Assembly: GCA_030147805.1 (NCBI GenBank)
Contig: JASBUR010000027.1
Span: 1 to 45,027 of the forward strand
Direction: 5' to 3'
DNA from: Sphingomonadaceae bacterium
GTDB lineage: Bacteria > Pseudomonadota > Alphaproteobacteria > Sphingomonadales > Sphingomonadaceae
DNA length: 45,027 nt
Positions within the stretch are counted from its first letter, which is position 1, and the number at the start of each line of letters is the position of its first letter. Under the pieces are notes generated by a model. The model was given only the letters and a program-made list of their open reading frames with translations. It had not been told where the DNA came from and did not search any database. This document shows, in pieces, positions 32,721 through 41,519 of this stretch. A program made the translations under genes and the position numbers.

Positions 32721-33139
32721 GCCTAATTGGTGATCTTGATCTCGCCAGCGTGGCCGGCCTTGAGCGCGCGCTCCTGATCGCGCCGTTCCATCGGTGGCTT
32801 GGCCTTCGGGTGGCCGCCATCGGCCCCCAGGGCATCGAGATCACAATGCCTGGGCGCCAGGAGGTCGTCTCCAACCCGGCTGTGCAATCGACCCACGGCG
32901 GTGTGCTGGCATCGCTCATCGACCTTACCGGACTCTACTCGGTGCTCGCTGTCGGTGGGCTGGCGACCGCAACGGCCGACCTGCGCGTTGATTATCACCG
33001 CCCGGCCAAACCCGGCGAACTGCGTGTCATCGGACGCGTCGTGAAGCTGGGCAAGCGGCTCAGCGTCGCGGACGCCGAGATCCTAGACGCCGAAGGCGTG
33101 CTCGTTGCGAGCGGCCGCGGCGCTTACCTTGGCGGCTGA
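32717..33139 (+). CDS. PaaI-family thioesterase (hotdog fold)
   Basis: A 140-aa hotdog-fold protein. The family signature STHGGVLASLIDLTGLYSV (58-76) contains HGG and the catalytic-type Asp69. Other landmarks are ATADLRVDYHRPAKPGE and GKRLSVADAEILDAEG. PaaI-type enzymes hydrolyse aryl- or acyl-CoA thioesters. ATG 32717 overlaps the hydrolase stop (ATGA), so I prefer it to the ATG at 32696. The RND adaptor follows 5 nt after the stop. A CoA-linked step next to an efflux pump is unusual and may hint that the substrate is an aromatic acid. Confidence 0.87.
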   Translation: MSLIGDLDLASVAGLERALLIAPFHRWLGLRVAAIGPQGIEITMPGRQEVVSNPAVQSTHGGVLASLIDLTGLYSVLAVGGLATATADLRVDYHRPAKPGELRVIGRVVKLGKRLSVADAEILDAEGVLVASGRGAYLGG

Positions 33140-33144
33140 TACTC

Positions 33145-34281
33145 ATGCGAATCCACGGCCTGTGCGTCGCGGTCATGTTTGCCGGCTTAGTCGCCGGTTG
33201 CGGCGAGGGGCCAACCCCGTCGCCGGCCAACCCTGCTGTTACGTCGACGCCCTCTCCCATTGAGGTCCAACTCGTCAAGGCGGTAGCTTTGCCACTCTCG
33301 ATCCCGATCGTGGCCACCGGCACCATTGCGGCACTCCAGACCAGTGCCATCGGCGCACTGGTCGAGGGACCCGTCGAGCGGATTCACGTCCGGGTCGGCG
33401 ACCGAGTACGCAAGGGCCAGCCGCTGCTTCGCATCCGGCCAGCCGATTACGAGCGGCGAGTCGCCGAAGCCGCCGCAGCTCAACGCCTTACCCAGGCCCA
33501 GGTGGATCAGGCAGAACGCGCACTGGCGCGGATTGCTGAGCTGTCTGAGCGCGGGTTCGCGCCTAAAGCGCGGCTTGAAGAGTCGCAACTCGCGCGCGAT
33601 GTTGCGCGGGCTCAGCGCGACCAGGCGGCGGCGGCGCTTGCGACCGCGCGCCAGGCGCTCGCCGACACGATCGTGCGCGCCCCCTTCGATGGCGTGGTCA
33701 CGGCACGCCTCGTCGACGAAGGCGCTTATCTCAACAACCGCTTCTCGATGGGTGGCCAAAGCGCGGCGCTGCAGCTTCAAGAAATCCGCATCGTCGCCGC
33801 TATCGTAAGCGTTCCCGAGGCGCGCGGCGCCGACCTCCGGTTGAACCTGCCGGCCAAGCTCACGATCGAAGGCGTCCCAGCACAGGTTTCAAGTTATGTG
33901 GCGATCATCAACGACCGGGCGGACCCGGCAACGCGCATGATCGAGGTCCGCCTGCCAGCCCGCAATCCCGACTACTCAATCAAGACCGGCGTGTCTGTGC
34001 GCGCTGAGATCACGCCCGACCCCCTCGAGGCGGTGACGCTGCCGCGCCGCGCCCTGGCCGGCGATTCCGCGCAGCCTTATGTATTCGTCGCATCGGGCGG
34101 ACGAGCGGTGCGTCGACGGGTGCAGGTATCCGACATCGATTTGGATCGCGTGAGAGTGATTTCGGGCCTCGAGGCTGGAGTCGACGTTATCGACCGGCCG
34201 CCGTCAACGCTCATTGATGGCACCGAGATAAAGCCGGTGACCGGCCGGGCTTCGAGCGGAGCCGCAAATGTGGCTCGTTGA
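33145..34281 (+). CDS. RND efflux periplasmic adaptor subunit (lipoprotein)
   Basis: A 378-aa membrane-fusion protein. The lipobox LVAGC (Cys19) anchors it to the inner membrane. Then come a beta-barrel strand and lipoyl half (GTIAALQTSAIGALVEGPVERIHVRVGDRVRKGQPLLRI, about 54-100). An alpha-helical hairpin follows (VAEAAAAQRLTQAQVDQAERALARIAELSERGFAPKARLEESQLARDVARAQRDQAAAAL), then the second lipoyl half with IVRAPFDGVVTARLVDEGAYL. It links the inner-membrane pump to an outer-membrane channel. The pump gene starts 14 nt before this stop. No outer-membrane factor gene is in the operon, so a TolC-like protein from elsewhere is needed. Confidence 0.93.
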   Translation: MRIHGLCVAVMFAGLVAGCGEGPTPSPANPAVTSTPSPIEVQLVKAVALPLSIPIVATGTIAALQTSAIGALVEGPVERIHVRVGDRVRKGQPLLRIRPADYERRVAEAAAAQRLTQAQVDQAERALARIAELSERGFAPKARLEESQLARDVARAQRDQAAAALATARQALADTIVRAPFDGVVTARLVDEGAYLNNRFSMGGQSAALQLQEIRIVAAIVSVPEARGADLRLNLPAKLTIEGVPAQVSSYVAIINDRADPATRMIEVRLPARNPDYSIKTGVSVRAEITPDPLEAVTLPRRALAGDSAQPYVFVASGGRAVRRRVQVSDIDLDRVRVISGLEAGVDVIDRPPSTLIDGTEIKPVTGRASSGAANVAR

Positions 34282-37200
34282 TGTCTCGATTCGCAGGCCC
34301 GTTTTCGCGACGATGATGATCGGCGCGCTCGTCGTTCTAGGGATTGTCTCGTTCGGGCGGCTAGGCGTCGACTTGTTCCCACGCGTCGAGTTTCCGTATG
34401 TCGCGGTATCGACGGTGCTCGAGGGGGCGGCCCCCGACACCGTGGAAACGGAAGTCTCGGACGTACTTGAAGAAGAACTCAATACCATTTCGGGCATTCG
34501 TCAGCTCCGCTCGGTGAGCGCGGAAGGCCTGAGCCAGGTCTTCGTCGAGTTCGAGCTGGAAGAGAATGGCGACGTGAAAGCGCAGGAGGTGCGCGATAAG
34601 GTCAACGTCGCGCTCGCCGCGCTGCCGGCCGACGCCGACCCGCCGATTGTAGAGAAGGTGGACCCCGACGCAGCTCCGATTCTGTCGGTAATGCTTTCGG
34701 GCAACCGATCCGTGCGTGAGATCACGACCTATGCCGATGAGGTTGTGCGCGAGGCACTCCAACGCCAGCCCGGCGTCGGGGCGGTCACCCTTGTCGGCGG
34801 ACGAAAACGAGAGATGCGCGTTTGGCTCGATGCCGATCGGCTCCGGGCTCAGGGTCTGACGGCCGACGATGTCGTTGGCGCGCTGCGCGCCGAGAATGCG
34901 GAGCTACCCGGGGGCCGTATCGAAGTAGGCGGTCGCACCCGCGAGCTCGGCGCGCGAACGCTCGCCAGAGCCCGCACGCCGTCAGAGTTCATGGCAATTG
35001 TCGTTGCCCACCAGCCCAACGGCGCCGCAGTGCGCGTCGGCGACGTTGCGCGTGTAGAGGAAGGCGCTGAGGACGAACGCAGCTACGCGCAGCTCAATGG
35101 CCGACCGGGCGTGTCGCTCGATATTCGCCGCCAGTCTGGACGCAACACGGTCGAGGTGGCTCGTGCTATCCGTGCAGAGGTCGACCGGCTTGCCGCCGCC
35201 GCCCCGGCCGGCGTAGAGCTCACAATCGCGCGGGATACCTCGCGATTTATCGAATCCTCTATTCGCGACGTCATGGTCGATCTCGCGATCGCGATCGCTC
35301 TCGTCGTAGCGGTTACTTTTCTTTTTCTGCTGAGTTGGCGCGCAACCATCATCGTCGCGCTAGCCATCCCGACGTCGCTCGTCGCCACATTCTTCGCGTT
35401 TGGTGCGTTCGACTTCACCCTCAATACGATGACACTGCTCGCCCTAACGGTCGCGATCGGACTTCTTGTGGACGATGCGATCGTCGTCGTCGAAGCTGTC
35501 CAGCGCGATATCGACGGCGGGCAAGAGGCACGCACGGCGGCGGCCGATGCGACGCGCCGCGTAGCGCTTGCTGTACTTGCCGGCACGTTCGCGACTCTCG
35601 CCGTGTTCGTGCCGATTGCTTTCATGGAAGGCATCGTCGGTCGCTTTTTCTTCCAGTATGGCCTGGCGATTGTCTTCTCTGTAAGCGTCTCGCTGCTCGT
35701 TGCGCTAACGCTGACACCGATGCTGGCCTCGCGTTTCCTCAAACCCGGCGACCACGGCGCTGCCTGGTTGCAGCGTATTGAGCGTTTCCATCAAAGTATG
35801 GAGCGTAGCTACGGAACGCTCGTACGATGGTCGATCTCGCGGCGCTGGCTAGTGCTTGGGGGTGCCGTGGCGAGTGTCCTGGTCGGCGCCTGGATTGCAG
35901 GCCATGTCCCGACGACCTTCATGTCTAGCACCGACCGCAGCGAGTTCCTCGCGACAGTCAAGCTGCCGCTTGGCTCCGGGATCAGCGAGGCGCAGAGGGC
36001 CGCGCGAGCAATCGATGTTGAGCTCCGGCGGATCCCGGACGTAGCCCTTACCTTTGTGACAGCCGGCGCAGGGAGCCAACAGCGTTCGAACCTCCTCGAC
36101 GTGTACGTAGGCCTCACTCCAAAGCAGGACAGAGACAGGCACCAAGACCTTGTAATGGGCGACGCGCGGACGGCGCTTGCTCGGGCAGTGCCGCAGGCAA
36201 CGGAGGTGACTGCGTCCGAGGTTCCATGGGTTTCTGGAGGTGGGATAGGCCAGAGCCAAGTGGAACTTGTCGTGAAGAGCGCCGACCTGGCATCGGCGGA
36301 AGGATACGCAGATTTACTCGTGGCAGCGATGCGTAACGAAGCATCACTGACCGATGTGCGCTCGAGCTTCGAGGGGGGGCGGCCTGAAGTTCAGATCCGC
36401 GTCGATCGCGCGCGGTCGTCCGACCTCGGCGTTTCCGCACGTGCGCTCGCGTCCACTACCCAGATCCTCATTGGCGGCGCCGATGTCGGTACCTTCGAGG
36501 ACTCCGGTCGTCGATATGATGTGCGGGTACGCTTGGAAGAAGCGCAGCGGCAGACGGTCTCGCAGATTGGACTCCTCCAAGCGCGCGCGGCGTCGGGACA
36601 ACTCGTGGACATTGGGCAAGTGGCGAACGTCGGCGTCGCAACGGGACCCGTGCAGATTGACCGCCAAGATCGAGCCCGCAAGGTGTCTGTACTCGCCAAT
36701 GCGGCCACCGGCGTCGCCCTTGGCACGGCCGTCGAACAGGTCGAAGGACTGCTCGCTGCGAATCCGCCGCCAGACGGTGTTTTGATCGGCATCGACGGAC
36801 AAGCGCGGCGCATGGCAGAAACCGGCCAGGCGATCGGCTTTGCGTTTCTGCTCGCCCTCGTGGCTCTTTACATCGTTCTAGCAAGCCAGTTCGACAGCTT
36901 TGGCCAACCCGTGCTGATCATGTTGACGGCGCCCCTGTCTTTTTCGGGCGCGTTTGCTGCCCTTTGGGCCGGGGGACAGGAGATGAGCCTGTTCGCGCAA
37001 ATCGGTCTGCTTGCCCTGATGGGCATCGTCATGAAGAATGGAATCTTACTCGTCGATCTCGCCAACCAGCGACGCGCCGAGGGTCTAGGGCGTGCAGAGG
37101 CAATCGCGTCGGCCGCGCCGGAGCGGCTACGCCCTGTGCTGATGACGGCGCTTGCCGCGGTCTTCGGCATGATCCCGGTCGCGTTTGCAACATCCGATGG

Positions 37201-37414
37201 CTCGGAATGGCGCAACGCAATGGGCTTTATCATCATTGGCGGATTGGCGACCTCAACGCTCCTCACGCTCGTGGTGGTGCCCGCGGCGTACGTCCTGCCT
37301 GACGACGCCAAGCGGTGGGTCCGCCGCCTGGGGAGCAAGCGAAGTTCAGCGCCGATCGTCGCTGCGCAGGCGGGCGGCAAAACGCGCACGGGGTCCTGCA
37401 AAGGCGCCATATGA
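34268..37414 (+). CDS. RND-family efflux permease
   Basis: A 1048-aa proton-driven transporter of the AcrB/MexB-type hydrophobe/amphiphile efflux family. It has the 12-helix layout with two large periplasmic loops. The N-terminal helix is RRPVFATMMIGALVVLG. The TM4 proton-relay pair is in ALTVAIGLLVDDAIVVVEAVQRD, with the matching TM10 Lys in LMGIVMKNGILLVDLAN. Conserved FVPIAFMEGIVGRFFFQYGLAIVFSV and VLASQFDSFGQPVLIMLTAPLS are present. Substrates are unknown, but a drug or hydrophobic acid is likely. It overlaps the adaptor by 14 nt and the next gene by 4 nt. Codon use is less GC-biased than in the core genes. Confidence 0.95.
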   Translation: MWLVDVSIRRPVFATMMIGALVVLGIVSFGRLGVDLFPRVEFPYVAVSTVLEGAAPDTVETEVSDVLEEELNTISGIRQLRSVSAEGLSQVFVEFELEENGDVKAQEVRDKVNVALAALPADADPPIVEKVDPDAAPILSVMLSGNRSVREITTYADEVVREALQRQPGVGAVTLVGGRKREMRVWLDADRLRAQGLTADDVVGALRAENAELPGGRIEVGGRTRELGARTLARARTPSEFMAIVVAHQPNGAAVRVGDVARVEEGAEDERSYAQLNGRPGVSLDIRRQSGRNTVEVARAIRAEVDRLAAAAPAGVELTIARDTSRFIESSIRDVMVDLAIAIALVVAVTFLFLLSWRATIIVALAIPTSLVATFFAFGAFDFTLNTMTLLALTVAIGLLVDDAIVVVEAVQRDIDGGQEARTAAADATRRVALAVLAGTFATLAVFVPIAFMEGIVGRFFFQYGLAIVFSVSVSLLVALTLTPMLASRFLKPGDHGAAWLQRIERFHQSMERSYGTLVRWSISRRWLVLGGAVASVLVGAWIAGHVPTTFMSSTDRSEFLATVKLPLGSGISEAQRAARAIDVELRRIPDVALTFVTAGAGSQQRSNLLDVYVGLTPKQDRDRHQDLVMGDARTALARAVPQATEVTASEVPWVSGGGIGQSQVELVVKSADLASAEGYADLLVAAMRNEASLTDVRSSFEGGRPEVQIRVDRARSSDLGVSARALASTTQILIGGADVGTFEDSGRRYDVRVRLEEAQRQTVSQIGLLQARAASGQLVDIGQVANVGVATGPVQIDRQDRARKVSVLANAATGVALGTAVEQVEGLLAANPPPDGVLIGIDGQARRMAETGQAIGFAFLLALVALYIVLASQFDSFGQPVLIMLTAPLSFSGAFAALWAGGQEMSLFAQIGLLALMGIVMKNGILLVDLANQRRAEGLGRAEAIASAAPERLRPVLMTALAAVFGMIPVAFATSDGSEWRNAMGFIIIGGLATSTLLTLVVVPAAYVLPDDAKRWVRRLGSKRSSAPIVAAQAGGKTRTGSCKGAI

Positions 37415-37884
37415 AACTAAAGCTAAACTCGACCGCCGCCGCTTCGAAGCTCCGCTGGGTCGGACTTCAGCTAGCGCTCTCCGGACTGCGAATGGGAGAG
37501 GAGTATCGGCGCACGATAGCCCAGGACCTCGACTCGGTGGTCGTAGTCCTCGCGGTGATCGCGATTGCGCTCGAGCGTCCCCTCCGCACAGATGCCGACA
37601 TCACGCTCTATGATTTGAAGCATGCGATGGCAATCAATGAGGTGACTCCCTGCAAAGTCGCTTCGATCGCGGCGGCAACGGGCCTGAATCGCGAAACCGC
37701 ACGGCGGAAGGTAAACAATCTCATCGCGCGCGGGGTGTTGCGCAAGCTCCCCGGTGGTGCAGTCGTGTTCGCCGATGAGATGCGATCAAGTCCGGTGCTC
37801 GCCGACATGCTGTACCGACAAGTCAGCGAGGTGGCGCGGTTGACCAACATCCTCCTCCAAAATGACATCATCGTCCCGGCCTGA
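37411..37884 (+). CDS. Winged-helix DNA-binding protein at the end of the RND operon
   Basis: A 157-aa protein. ATG 37411 overlaps the pump stop (ATGA). The N-terminal half is a helical region with a hydrophobic helix DLDSVVVVLAVIAIALERP (40-58). Residues 82-113 read as a helix-turn-helix (KVASIAAATGLNRETARRKVNNLIARGVLRK), and a helical C-terminus (VARLTNILLQNDIIVPA) may dimerise. I do not recognise a named family; it could be a second regulator of the operon. Translational coupling to a pump is unusual for a regulator and suggests feedback on pump expression. Confidence 0.75.
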   Translation: MKLKLNSTAAASKLRWVGLQLALSGLRMGEEYRRTIAQDLDSVVVVLAVIAIALERPLRTDADITLYDLKHAMAINEVTPCKVASIAAATGLNRETARRKVNNLIARGVLRKLPGGAVVFADEMRSSPVLADMLYRQVSEVARLTNILLQNDIIVPA

Positions 37885-37942
37885 AGCAAGCGTTATGGGG
37901 GTTTCTGGCTGTGAAGCCGCAGCCAGCCGCGAAGCCCAAGCG

Positions 37943-37980
37943 CAAAAAAAACCCCGCCAGCCGAGAAGGGCTAGCGGGGT
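37943..37980 (-). terminator. Intrinsic terminator for the 41-aa lipoprotein gene
   Basis: A 12-bp GC-rich stem (37951-37962 with 37969-37980) carries one mismatch. Read on the minus strand it is followed by eight T residues (A run 37943-37950). It ends the leftward small lipoprotein gene. On the plus strand, for the RND operon, the stem lacks a T run and would be weaker. Confidence 0.85.
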
Positions 37981-38002
37981 CAGGTCGTCAGGTTGCTGAG
38001 AG

Positions 38003-38128
38003 CTAGTCCGGGAGGATCGGGCGTCCGTAGGCGTCCCTCTGGACCGCTCCGTCTATGGTGGCCTGCCGATCGGTCGCGCACGCGCAAAGCATTATCGCTG
38101 CGCACAGCAGTGCAATCCGTAAGATCAT
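38003..38128 (-). CDS. Small lipoprotein (41 aa)
   Basis: Reading leftward from ATG 38128 gives 41 residues. A hydrophobic signal ends in the lipobox LCAC (Cys17), followed by a short polar mature part (ATDRQATIDGAVQRDAYGRPILPD). The ribosome site is AGGGAG about 8 nt upstream. The strong terminator directly beyond the TAG at 38003 supports a real transcript. It is too small for any named fold. Similar tiny lipoproteins (entericidin-like) exist, but homology cannot be claimed. It faces the RND operon's end and is divergent from the small secreted protein gene. Confidence 0.7.
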   Translation of the reverse strand: MILRIALLCAAIMLCACATDRQATIDGAVQRDAYGRPILPD

Positions 38129-38264
38129 CGTGCTCCCTTGCCGTGCCCCACGGCGTCACCCCTTCACGGCACGGCTATGTTACGGCGGCGAGGCCTGAAT
38201 TGTTTGGTCGAAACAGTTATACTATCGCCTGCGGTATCTGTCCGAATGTTTTTGACGGCATTCA

Positions 38265-38277
38265 ACACAAAACGTGC
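38265..38277. promoter_or_regulatory. Candidate operator, shared motif copy 1 (11 of 13)
   Basis: ACACAAAACGTGC matches GCACAAAATGTGC, the copy at 41703-41715, in 11 of 13 positions. It lies 72 nt before the GTG of the small secreted protein gene. Confidence 0.4.
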
Positions 38278-38349
38278 CGTTGGGCACCAGACCCGCGAAT
38301 ATCAAACGTGTAAACAGCTGAATATTTCAACCACCTTTGGAGCTCCCTT

Positions 38350-38619
38350 GTGCGCACCTTGATTGTCATTATCTGCCTCACGGCTTCCAGTTCGGCGTTC
38401 GCCGAAGTTGCCGCCCCGCAGGCGATTGCGGCGTGCAAGAGCGCCATCATCGAGCGGGTTAATCCTACTACGACCAATTTTAGAAAGGGGTCCTTTGAAG
38501 GCCGCGTGATGGAAGTGAAATTCGGCCTCGTTGACGCGGCCGGCAAGCGGTTGCGCGCCGAGTGCCGCGTCTCGAAGCGCGACGGCACAGTGATCGAGCT
38601 GAAAATAGCCGATCGCTGA
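38350..38619 (+). CDS. Small secreted hypothetical protein
   Basis: An 89-aa protein with signal peptide MRTLIVIICLTASSSAFA and a 71-aa mature part. The start is GTG 38350 with GGAG 7 nt upstream. The mature protein has two cysteines (IAACKSA and AECRVSK) that could form one disulfide, and an alternating-strand C-terminus (VMEVKFGLVDAAGKRL, VSKRDGTVIELKI). No family is recognised. It precedes TonB receptor 1 by 143 nt; a shared upstream motif hints at co-regulation. It might be a periplasmic binding accessory, but this is only position-based. Confidence 0.65.
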   Translation: MRTLIVIICLTASSSAFAEVAAPQAIAACKSAIIERVNPTTTNFRKGSFEGRVMEVKFGLVDAAGKRLRAECRVSKRDGTVIELKIADR

Positions 38620-38664
38620 AGCTGTGGCCGCCGGGCCACAAACTGGCGAGCACGACGTGCCGCC

Positions 38665-38677
38665 GCACAATTTGTGC
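38665..38677. promoter_or_regulatory. Candidate operator, shared motif copy 2 (perfect palindrome)
   Basis: GCACA-ATT-TGTGC has arms that are exact reverse complements. It lies in the 143-nt gap, 85 nt before the start of TonB receptor 1. Confidence 0.6.
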
Positions 38678-38762
38678 AGTCCGGAGCTGGGCGGCAACGA
38701 GGGCTGAAGCAAGATTGCTCCCCAGTGAGGCGCACCAGCGAGCGCTCGATCGGGGAGGCATT

Positions 38763-41519
38763 ATGAAGCGTGCGTGGCTATTGGTATCGGCGGCGGCCCT
38801 CGGCTTGGCCTCCCCGGCCTGCGCTCAGGATAACTCTCAAAGCACCGGCCCCGCCGAGAAGGACGTGGCTCCCCGCGCAGATACCAGAACGGAGCGCGGC
38901 CTGGTGCGGGGGGCGGACGTTGAGCCGGGTCCGAGCGACGACAGCGAGATTATCGTCACTGCAACGCGACGATCGCAGGCGCTGTCGGACGTACCGATCG
39001 CAGTGTCGGCGGTGACCGCCGAGTCGCTTCAGAACTCGGGTGCGACCGATATCCGCGCGCTCAACCAGCTGTCGCCCTCGCTCCTCGTGTCTTCGACCTC
39101 ATCCGAGGCCGGCGCTGGCGGCGCGCGCATCCGCGGCATCGGCACCGTGGGTGACAACCCCGGACTCGAATCCTCGGTCGCCACCTTCATCGACGGTGTC
39201 TATCGCAACCGGGCAGGCGTAGCGCTCACCGAGCTCGGCGCGATCGAGCGCATCGAGGTGCTGCGCGGACCCCAGGGCACGCTGTTTGGCCGCAACGCGT
39301 CGGCCGGCCTGATCAACATCGTCACGAAGAAGCCGTCTTTCGAGCACGAGGGCGCGGCCGCCTTCACCTACGGCAACCACGACGCCATCCGGGCGGAAGC
39401 ATCGGTAACGGGTCCGCTCGCGGGCGACAGGCTCGCGGCCCGCCTTGACGGCGTTTTCTTCCAGCGCGACGGCTTCCTGAAGGACGTCGTCTCCGGACGC
39501 ACCTTCAACGACCGCGACCGCTATATCGGTCGCGGGCAGTTGCTGTTCGCCCCGAACGATGATCTCGAGGTACGGATTATCGGCGACTATGCTGACCGCA
39601 CCGAGGAGTGCTGCGCCGCCCCCTTCCTACCGACGCGCAACGTCACGCGGGCGCCGGACGGAAGTCTCTCCTTGGCGCCGAACAACATCAAGGCGCTGCT
39701 GGAACGCTTCAGCGACCCGGCTGGCAACCCCGCTTTCATCAACGACGATCCCTTCACCCGGCGGATCTCGGTTACGCCGGGACGCGACTTCGGCTCGGAC
39801 GTGACCGACTGGGGCGTGTCGGGCGAGGTCGGCTGGGACCTCGGCGCGGCTACCCTTACCTCGATCACCGCCTACCGCGACTGGCAGTACGACCGCGGCC
39901 AGGATGCCGACTTCCAGAACATCGACATCCTTTACCGCGACGGCTGGTTTCAAGAATTCAGGACCTTCTCGCAGGAGGTGCGGTTCCAGGGCACGCTGTT
40001 CGGCGACAGGCTCGACTGGCTCGTCGGCGGATACTTTGCCGACGAGACGCTCCGCCTCGACGACAACCTCAAGTTCGGCACCCAGTACGGCGCCTACGCC
40101 ACCTGCCAGCTCGTCGCTGCCGTCAACCCGGGCCTCCTCAGCCCGGCCTCGCCGGCATGCATTCTGCCGGCGGGCCGACCGGCGTTGCAAGCCGCCTTCG
40201 GCGCACTCGGACCGACAATCATCGGCGGATTCGATCGGCTGGGATCGATCTCGATGGTCGGTGACGTGCTGTCGCGATTCGAGCAGACGAGCACGAACTG
40301 GGCGCTGTTCACGCATAACGTGGTCGACCTCACCGATGCGCTGTCGATGACGGTCGGCGTGCGGTACACCAACGAGACCAAGAAGCTCGCCAGTTCGTTC
40401 GAGAACAACAACACCGCCTGCCCCGCGCAACAGGCGGCGCTCGGCCCGATCCTCGCCAGCCCGGCGGCGCCGGCAGCGTTGCGGCCGCTCCTGACGAACC
40501 TGATCGCCCTGTCCTGCCTCAGCAACAGCAGCTCGCAGCTCAACGCGATCAACCTCGGCCGCGGGCGCCTGGAAGACGACGAGTGGTCGGGAACCGCGGT
40601 CCTGAGCTACAAGGCGGGCGAGGACCTGCTCGCCTATGCTTCCTACTCGAAGGGCTACAAGGCCGGCGGCTACAACCTCGACCGCGCTGCACTCAACCTC
40701 GCGGCGCCGTCGAATGCCGATCTCGAATTCGCTGCTGAGAAGGTGGATGCCTATGAGGTCGGGGTGAAGTGGGATGGTCCCGGCATCGACGTGAACGTCG
40801 CGGCCTTCTACCAGCTGTTCAAGGATTTCCAGCTCAACACGTTCAACGGCGTCAGCTTTGAAGTGACCAACGTGCAGGGCTGCCGGGACGATCTGGGCGA
40901 CACCGACGTCGACGGCAGCGCGACCAGCGGCGGCTGTACGCCGGATCGCCTGCGGCCTGGTGTCACTTCGAAAGGCGTCGAACTCGAGGTGTTCGCGCGC
41001 CCGGCGCCCGACCTCGACGTGAACGGCGGCCTGACGGTTGTCGACACCGCCTACCGCGACGACCTTGTCGGCACCAACGGCCGGCCGCTCGCCCCGACGC
41101 TGTTCCAGCTGCCGGGACGGCGACTCTCGAACGCGCCAAAGTACGTCATCACGGGGGGGGCGACCTACACCCCGCCGATCGGCGGCAGCGGTCTGACCGG
41201 CCTTCTGTACGTCGACTTCCGCTACCAGAGCGAGTTTAACACCGGCTCCGACCTCGATCTCGAAAAGGTTCAGGAGGGCGTTTTCGTGGCTAACGCAAGG
41301 CTCGGTCTCCAAGGCCCGGACCGGCGCTGGTCGGTGGAGCTGTGGGCGCAGAACCTGCTCGACACCGACTACCAGCAGGTCACTTTCGACGCGCCGCTGC
41401 AAGGTGGTGCGACGATCCGGCAGGTGCAGGCCGGCCTGGCGCCGCTCGCTAACCAAATCTACGGCGCTTTCCTTGCGGAACCCCGCACTTATGGAGTTAC
41501 CGTTCGCACCCGTTTCTAG
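38763..41519 (+). CDS. TonB-dependent receptor 1
   Basis: A 918-aa outer-membrane ligand-gated transporter. The signal peptide ends near CAQD (residue 22). The TonB-box/plug start reads SEIIVTATRRSQALSDVPIAVSA (about 61-80). The plug contains RIRGIGTVGDNPG and RIEVLRGPQGTLFGRNASAGLINIVTKKP, and the 22-strand barrel ends in an aromatic C-terminus (TRF). Extracellular loops carry cysteine-containing inserts (CCAAPF, CRDDLGDTDVDG). ATG 38763 follows GGGGAGG; the open frame before it is not homologous. Sphingomonads use such receptors for siderophores, aromatics and plant compounds; this substrate is unknown. No TonB/ExbBD genes lie nearby. Confidence 0.93.
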   Translation: MKRAWLLVSAAALGLASPACAQDNSQSTGPAEKDVAPRADTRTERGLVRGADVEPGPSDDSEIIVTATRRSQALSDVPIAVSAVTAESLQNSGATDIRALNQLSPSLLVSSTSSEAGAGGARIRGIGTVGDNPGLESSVATFIDGVYRNRAGVALTELGAIERIEVLRGPQGTLFGRNASAGLINIVTKKPSFEHEGAAAFTYGNHDAIRAEASVTGPLAGDRLAARLDGVFFQRDGFLKDVVSGRTFNDRDRYIGRGQLLFAPNDDLEVRIIGDYADRTEECCAAPFLPTRNVTRAPDGSLSLAPNNIKALLERFSDPAGNPAFINDDPFTRRISVTPGRDFGSDVTDWGVSGEVGWDLGAATLTSITAYRDWQYDRGQDADFQNIDILYRDGWFQEFRTFSQEVRFQGTLFGDRLDWLVGGYFADETLRLDDNLKFGTQYGAYATCQLVAAVNPGLLSPASPACILPAGRPALQAAFGALGPTIIGGFDRLGSISMVGDVLSRFEQTSTNWALFTHNVVDLTDALSMTVGVRYTNETKKLASSFENNNTACPAQQAALGPILASPAAPAALRPLLTNLIALSCLSNSSSQLNAINLGRGRLEDDEWSGTAVLSYKAGEDLLAYASYSKGYKAGGYNLDRAALNLAAPSNADLEFAAEKVDAYEVGVKWDGPGIDVNVAAFYQLFKDFQLNTFNGVSFEVTNVQGCRDDLGDTDVDGSATSGGCTPDRLRPGVTSKGVELEVFARPAPDLDVNGGLTVVDTAYRDDLVGTNGRPLAPTLFQLPGRRLSNAPKYVITGGATYTPPIGGSGLTGLLYVDFRYQSEFNTGSDLDLEKVQEGVFVANARLGLQGPDRRWSVELWAQNLLDTDYQQVTFDAPLQGGATIRQVQAGLAPLANQIYGAFLAEPRTYGVTVRTRF

